The position numbers and the translations under genes were made by a program. 64,000 nt of DNA from Elmis aenea. Taxonomy: Eukaryota; Arthropoda; Insecta; Coleoptera; Elmidae. Shown piece after piece: positions 59,560 through 64,000 of this stretch. The notes below the pieces were generated by a model that saw only the letters and a list, made by a program, of their open reading frames with translations, had not been told where the DNA came from and ran no database searches. Within the stretch, counting starts at the first letter, position 1. Each line of letters begins with the position of its first letter. Location of the stretch: the NCBI GenBank assembly GCA_947652605.1, contig OX393577.1:60536108-60600107 (forward strand), written 5' to 3'.

Positions 59560-59928
59560 CAAAAAAATGCCTTTTTATGAGGTTATAGCCAACTATGGTT
59601 TCCATTTAAAAAAAGCAAGTTTGTATTTTATCTAAGAATTTAAACAATATTGAAACAAATGAAAGTTTTCATTTTATAGTGCGTAAAAAAATCTATAACT
59701 CTTCCCAAAAATATTTTTGTACCATCAAGTATAACCGAATTATTAACGATTTAAAAAAATGCTTATTTTGATTTTTGTTTATTATATAGCGAGCCACGGG
59801 CATTTCTTAAAACAAGGCATCACTGAATAGGTCTCAGAAAGGGGAACAAATTGTCTAATTTAAACTTCTTTGTAGCTCTTACCGTTTTCGAGATCCCTAT
59901 AGCGCCCCTTCTTTCTTCTATGTGGTAT
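59560..59928 (-). mobile_element. Foldback element arm, CAGGGTGGTCCA family
   Basis: Read in reverse, it follows the right arm of 52315-53079: ATAGCGCCCC / GAGATCCCTATAG, GGTAAGAGCTACAAAGAAGT, TTAAATTAGACAATTTGTTC, and the core GGAAACCATAGTTGGCTATA near 59590-59612. The terminal CAGGGTGG has decayed. The other arm is not obvious. Confidence 0.7.
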
Positions 59929-62012
59929 TTGCAACAAAAAAAAACGTATTTTGATATGTAAATTAAACCATTTTTGGATATTTTTGAGAATATTTACTTT
60001 AATTATCTTTTAAAAACTCCTACAAAACATTAAACAATCTAACAAAATCAGTCAAATAGTAATCATATTATAAAATGCAATAAATAACAAAAATTTGTCT
60101 AAAAAATAAAGATATATCGATATTTTGGTAAAGGGGCGGGAAGCTAAAAAACTGAAAGAAGAGGCTGGTGACCTAAGAAAAAAAAAGCTCCTCACTCTTA
60201 TTTTCGTTGTCCAAACAAAAAAAATATCTAGTAATATCGACCTGGCGATATATCGATATATCGTCTACCCCTAGTATTAACATTTATACTCATCACTTCA
60301 TCAGCTTTATTACCATTTATATTACCATCGAAACAGGTTTTGCAGGCCGTAAATGCACGTTTCAAGCAAAAATATCTGTTACAAAGTTCGCAAGAATATA
60401 TCTGCTCTATATTTTGATTCATACAGCAAGGGATGCACAAACTAATTATAATAGTCGAAATTATTCTGACAAGGCAATTAAAATACAGAGAGGGTTTAGC
60501 TGGACCCTCAAGTTTTGACACGATTCGGCTAATAAGATACTTGAAAGATTCAGTGCAATGTATCTCACAGATACCTACATTGCGCCCGACAAAGTTATTC
60601 AAAAAGGTAAACTGTAGCTTAAATTGGTGGCAGTAATAGTATAACAGCAATGAAAAAGCAGTGTACGATATGTTAAGAGAAATCCGATTGCAACATCTAT
60701 GGACAGACAATAATAAGTGTTTTTTTTAAAACATTTTGCTATTCAAAAATTGGAAAAAGGCTAATTATACTCAAATTAAAGACACGTCTTCCAGAAAATG
60801 CCCTATTTTATCTGTCAAAACTGTCAGGAACAGACTTAAATTTGTTAAGGAACGAACACTCATATTGGTCAGTTACAAAGTGGAGATATATTCTTTGGTC
60901 TGTTGAAAATAAAATAGAATAATAATGTGGACATTGTTTAAAAAAGTATGTTTGAAGACCATTAGGCAAAGAAAACCATTCACAAAATATTAAATAATGC
61001 GGTAAAATACACAAAAATACAAACATGGAACCGTTTTTCCTATCAGGCATAGGTCTATTATTTTGGATTAAATAAAATACGATCAAAGATATATTGTATT
61101 GGAAAATATTCCAAAATATAAAGCTTCCATTTTCAAAACGAAGTTTGCCACTAATTTGGATTTTTTAAACAGGATTATGATCCTAAGCAATCGATTGAAG
61201 TTTAATACGGGTTGACCAAATAATGGCCATTGCAGTCTTCCGATTCTAATTTGGAAATCTTTCGGAATGTAAAAAAATTTGTTAGATAAATTTTCATGGC
61301 TTGTATATCTCTTTACGTGTTCCAACCATATCAATGTTTCTATTTTTATGATTGTAATTATCCACACACATACACACAAGCAAGACGATGTCATCACAAA
61401 AGTGATTTAAACTTGCTCAAAGGACCTCAAAACGTGTAAATCCGTCAAAAATTTTAGGTTAAAAACCTTTGCGATCACAAAACTTCGTTGTACATCGAAA
61501 GTGAAAGTAATGGTTTTAGTAAAACTTATTTAATAGCGGATTTGCTACACTTTCCTGTTGTTTAATTACACAATTTAAATTCAAATCGACGTGTTAATTG
61601 TGTAATTCACCTTTATATGTCACCGTAAACTTAAGTTTTTTCTTTATCCGTTTCTGATTGTATAATTTTACGTCGTACATAAAATTGTTAAGGAAACAAT
61701 TCCAAGAATTTTTTTATATCTACGTCCAGCGACCAACGTCCGTCGTGTACATTTTAGTGCGTTTGATGAATATTATTAAAGCAGTCGGCTATGCTAAGTA
61801 TTAATTAACCGCCCTGATTGCGCTCTCGCATGTTAAAACAAGGTTTTATGGAATTATTCATAAATGGAACACCGTGGCAGTAAAATTAGTTAGTTTTAAC
61901 GTAAGAAACGGGGATTTTAATAACTGGAATAAAAACTAGCGCCCTTATCACATGACAGGAACAAAATAAAATTGTTTAAAATTCGTCGTTCAATGTAATA
62001 AGTTTGTTGCTC
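59929..62012. other. No supported gene; possible relics
   Basis: GCGATATATCGATATATCG and CTACCCCTAG (60245-60276) look like the end of a TAGGGGTAGACGATATATCG-type transposon, but the other end is not clear. The 160-codon minus frame at 60710-60228 has a Cys-rich patch (CELCNRYF...FTACKTCF) that could be the tail of a transposase. There is no supporting core domain, so I do not call it. Confidence 0.35.
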
Positions 62013-62016
62013 TTAA

Positions 62017-62164
62017 CTTTTCGGTGCGCAATGCTTTTAGTCGGTCTGTGCCTGCTGTGCGCATAACTTTCAAATGTGGTAACGTTCGGGAGAGTTAACT
62101 CGTCTCGAGTATCTTGGGCCGCGTAAAAATTTGGCGAGTATACTCGTGCAGAGCACCGAAAAGG
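62017..62164. mobile_element. TTAA-flanked MITE, CTTTTCGGTGC ends
   Basis: TTAA at 62013-62016 and 62165-62168. The left end CTTTTCGGTGCGCAATG and the mirrored right end CCTTTTCGGTGCTC match for about 12 bp. The ends resemble those of the piggyBac-type derivative at 48840-49558 (CCTTTTCGGTAC), so the same transposase group may recognise both. 148 bp, non-coding. Confidence 0.82.
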
Positions 62165-62184
62165 TTAACAATTTTATTTTATTT

Positions 62185-63195
62185 GAAGACAACATCTTGG
62201 CACCGTATTTTAACCTCACCCCATTGAAATTTATCCTGCAGAGGAAGAGCCTGTCAATCTTGTCCTAAATGCCCCGTATCAAAGGGATCAGCCCATCAAA
62301 CCCTCTAAGATAAAAGAAGTCAGATCAATGGTCGCCAACAACCTCAGCCCATACAAGGTGCCAGGATATGACTTAATAACAGGACGTGTCCTAAAAGAAC
62401 TTCCATCAGAAGGTATGAGATTAATCACACAAATATTTAAATCTACATATACTAGGGTAATTTCCATGATCATGGAAGGTAGCAGAAACAATTGTTATTC
62501 CTAAACCTGGAAAGGATCCAAGTGAAACATCCTCTTATCGACCGATCAGTCTCCTGCCCGTCATGTCAAAGGTTTTTGGAAAACTCTTTTTGAAAGGGAA
62601 CAAACCGCTCTTAGCAACTAAGTCAATAATCCCAAATCACCAATTCGGCTTCCGTCAGCAGCATTCAACCATTGAGCAAGTGCACAGAGTTGTAAGAAAA
62701 ATTAAAGAAGATCTAGAAAACAAGACGTACTGTTCAGTAGCTTTTCTTGACATATTAGGTACATATATCACAGGCTTTTGATAGGGCGTGGCATGCAAGC
62801 CTAATCTAAAGGATTAAAATCAATTTACCGCACCTATATTGCCAAGTCCTAACATGCTACCTAAAAGATAGACATTTCCTCGTCAAGTACGGTGAAGCCT
62901 TTACCCCTCTTCTGCCCATAAAATCTGGAGTACCCCAGGGCAGTGTACTGGGTCCATTGTTATACACTATTGACACTGCTGACCTGCCAACCACCAGCAA
63001 CACTGACAAAGCCACCTTCGCCGATGATACGGCAATAATGACCTCAAGCGGGGATTCGAAAGTTGCCTCTGAGTACCTGCAGCGGCACCTCAGTGAAGTG
63101 GCAACATGGCTGAAAATTTGGCGTATAAAGGCCAATAGTACCAAATCCACCCACATCACATTTAGCCTCAGAAAAGATACGTGTCATATAATATA
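62185..63195 (+). pseudogene. Jockey-type LINE reverse transcriptase relic
   Basis: Ordered motifs: PAEEEPVNLVLNAPYQRDQP; NLSPYKVPGYDLITGRVLKE; IVIPKPGKDP and SYRPISLLPVMSKVFGKLFL (RT fingers); IPNHQFGFRQQHSTIEQVHR; YCSVAFLDI (first catalytic Asp); SGVPQGSVLGPLLYTID; KATFADDTAIM (catalytic Asp pair in FADD); and ATWLKIWRIKANSTKSTHI. This is the classic order of Jockey-clade polymerases. There is a stop near its start, a frameshift near 62480 and an inserted or altered segment near 62755 after FLDI. Endonuclease and 3' end are absent. Confidence 0.92.
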
Positions 63196-63235
63196 ATTAC
63201 AGAACACTTTGCTTTATATTTTGTTTTAACTATTG

Positions 63236-63330
63236 CAGGGGTGGCCACCCTGCGGCTCGCGAGCCACATGCGGCTCTTTAAAGGATTATTTGTGGCTCTC
63301 GATAAATGTACCCGAGTTCCCTTTTCATTT
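63236..63330 (+). mobile_element. Solitary hAT-like end, CAGGGGTGGCCACC
   Basis: CAGGGGTGGCCACCCTGCGG, followed by CTCGCGAGCCACATGCGGCT, has the form of a common hAT terminal sequence with subterminal GGCTC words. The opposite end is not found before the end of the window, so this is a truncated copy. The transposase is not recognised. Confidence 0.6.
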
Positions 63331-63548
63331 TTGTGCTATTATATTTAAAAAACTTATTATCGTTCTGTATGTGTTTCAAAATGTCTTTTAAATTACTGAA
63401 CAAATATGAATAACTAAGTGCAACGTTGTAACAAATTTCATTTCCGTCCAAGTTAAGAATGATATGACTCATCGAAAACTGCGCGAACAAACATAAACAG
63501 TGGCGTAATCGTCCGTAATCGACCGACTCCAGACCGATTTTGACCGTG

Positions 63549-63608
63549 TTAATATATCTCAAGGGCTGCAAATTGGGGCAAAGCTGCGTAGCCCTTGAGA
63601 TTCGTTAA
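63549..63608. repeat. TTAA-bounded hairpin
   Basis: TTAA at 63549-63552 and 63605-63608. Inside, ATCTCAAGGGCT (63556-63567) pairs exactly with AGCCCTTGAGAT (63590-63601) around a 22-bp loop. CGTG before and CACG after extend the symmetry outward. It is similar in design to 54727-54787. Confidence 0.7.
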
Positions 63609-63724
63609 CACGATATTTCGATCTTCTACTGTACAATAGTTAAGACAAAATATAAAACAAAGTGTTCTGTAATGATATTATACTTTAGATGTTGTAATAT
63701 GGAGAGCAGCAAAACTTCTTAATT

Positions 63725-63905
63725 TCTGGATTCCAAATTTGAGCGTTCCAGCGATGAACGATTCCCGTGTTACGTGGTTCCATCGTTGCATGATTCCTGC
63801 GTTGAGTGATTTCAGCGTTGAATGATTCAGAATTTGCATGATTCTATAGGTGCATTTTCCAGATTTGAACATTCCATATTTGAATGTTCCAGATATGAAT
63901 TTAGT
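63725..63905 (-). repeat. 16-bp-period tandem repeat and flanks, copy 2 (inverted)
   Basis: Read on the minus strand, it reproduces 54450-54612: CCAGATATGAAT-type flank, GGAAAATGCACC, then GAATCATGCAAATTCTG, GAATCATTCAACGCTG, AATCACTCAACGCAGG, AATCATGCAACGATGG and AACCACGTAACACGGG. Units have diverged by a few bases each between the two copies, and their order is the same. Confidence 0.8.
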
Positions 63906-64000
63906 CGAGGTGACTGGCCAGTGGGTCAGCCTCAACTATGTCCAATTCAGTGTCAAAAATTAAATTTTAAGATAGAACCGCATATCTGTGGTCTGTGGTT

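Noticed and set aside
60228..60710. 160-codon minus-strand frame with a Cys-rich patch
   Set aside because: No core transposase motif or splice support. The left third overlaps a decayed transposon end, so the Cys patch alone is not enough.
1..64000. CRISPR arrays, bacterial operons, riboswitches, rRNA
   Set aside because: No spaced identical repeats or ribosomal binding patterns; introns and SINEs show eukaryotic nuclear DNA.

Overview
The window looks like AT-rich nuclear DNA from an insect. Three things point there: large introns with canonical GT/AG junctions, a tRNA-derived SINE with A and B boxes and a poly-A tail, and a dense mixture of hAT, TTAA-flanked (piggyBac-type), mariner/Tc1-type and LINE relics (Jockey-type and other non-LTR clades). 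I cannot name the species. There are no operons, CRISPR arrays, rRNA genes or free-standing tRNA genes, and most open frames are chance frames in AT-rich DNA or relics of transposons.

One host gene can be supported, on the minus strand. Five exons fit together: 51377-51261, 25713-25580, 25387-25294, 18439-17137 and 15933-15883. They encode a short N-terminus, a coiled-coil stretch, a long low-complexity Gln/Ser/Lys/Pro-rich region ending in a second coiled coil, and a small following exon. Splice phases agree at three of the four joins. At the join between 25294 and 18439 they do not, so a small exon is probably missed there. I do not recognise the protein family. A weaker candidate exon lies at 11990-11850 on the same strand.

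Layout from left to right. 1-5.3 kb: a perfect 38-bp inverted repeat, a repeat with a second copy at 42.1 kb, a short MITE, a SINE and a hAT relic. 8.5-9.8 kb: a LINE tail and two copies of a GGAGC-rich hAT MITE. 14.8-18.4 kb: a foldback element and two exons. 20.1-24.1 kb: a nested TTAA/hAT insertion and two LINE 3' ends of one family. 25.3-29.1 kb: two exons, a hAT deletion derivative close to exon 2, a third GGAGC MITE, a foldback arm and a second SINE. 31.8-40.9 kb: TIR elements, a mariner-type relic, the second copy of the hAT derivative nested in a 1.7-kb TIR element, and LINE relics, one split by a MITE. 42.1-50.4 kb: a LINE reverse transcriptase relic, a 1.5-kb foldback with a MITE in its loop, and a nest of elements at 48.6-50.4 kb. 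51.3-64 kb: the first exon, a foldback, LINE and mariner relics, a Jockey-type reverse transcriptase relic, two inverted copies of a 16-bp-period repeat and two TTAA-flanked micro-palindromes.

The most interesting material is in the mobile DNA: exact 8-bp duplications around six hAT-type insertions, nests of elements inside elements, a TTAA element that keeps a spliceable-looking first piece of a transposase-like frame, and a short core sequence shared by several foldback elements. All calls rest on reading the sequence. No database search was run.
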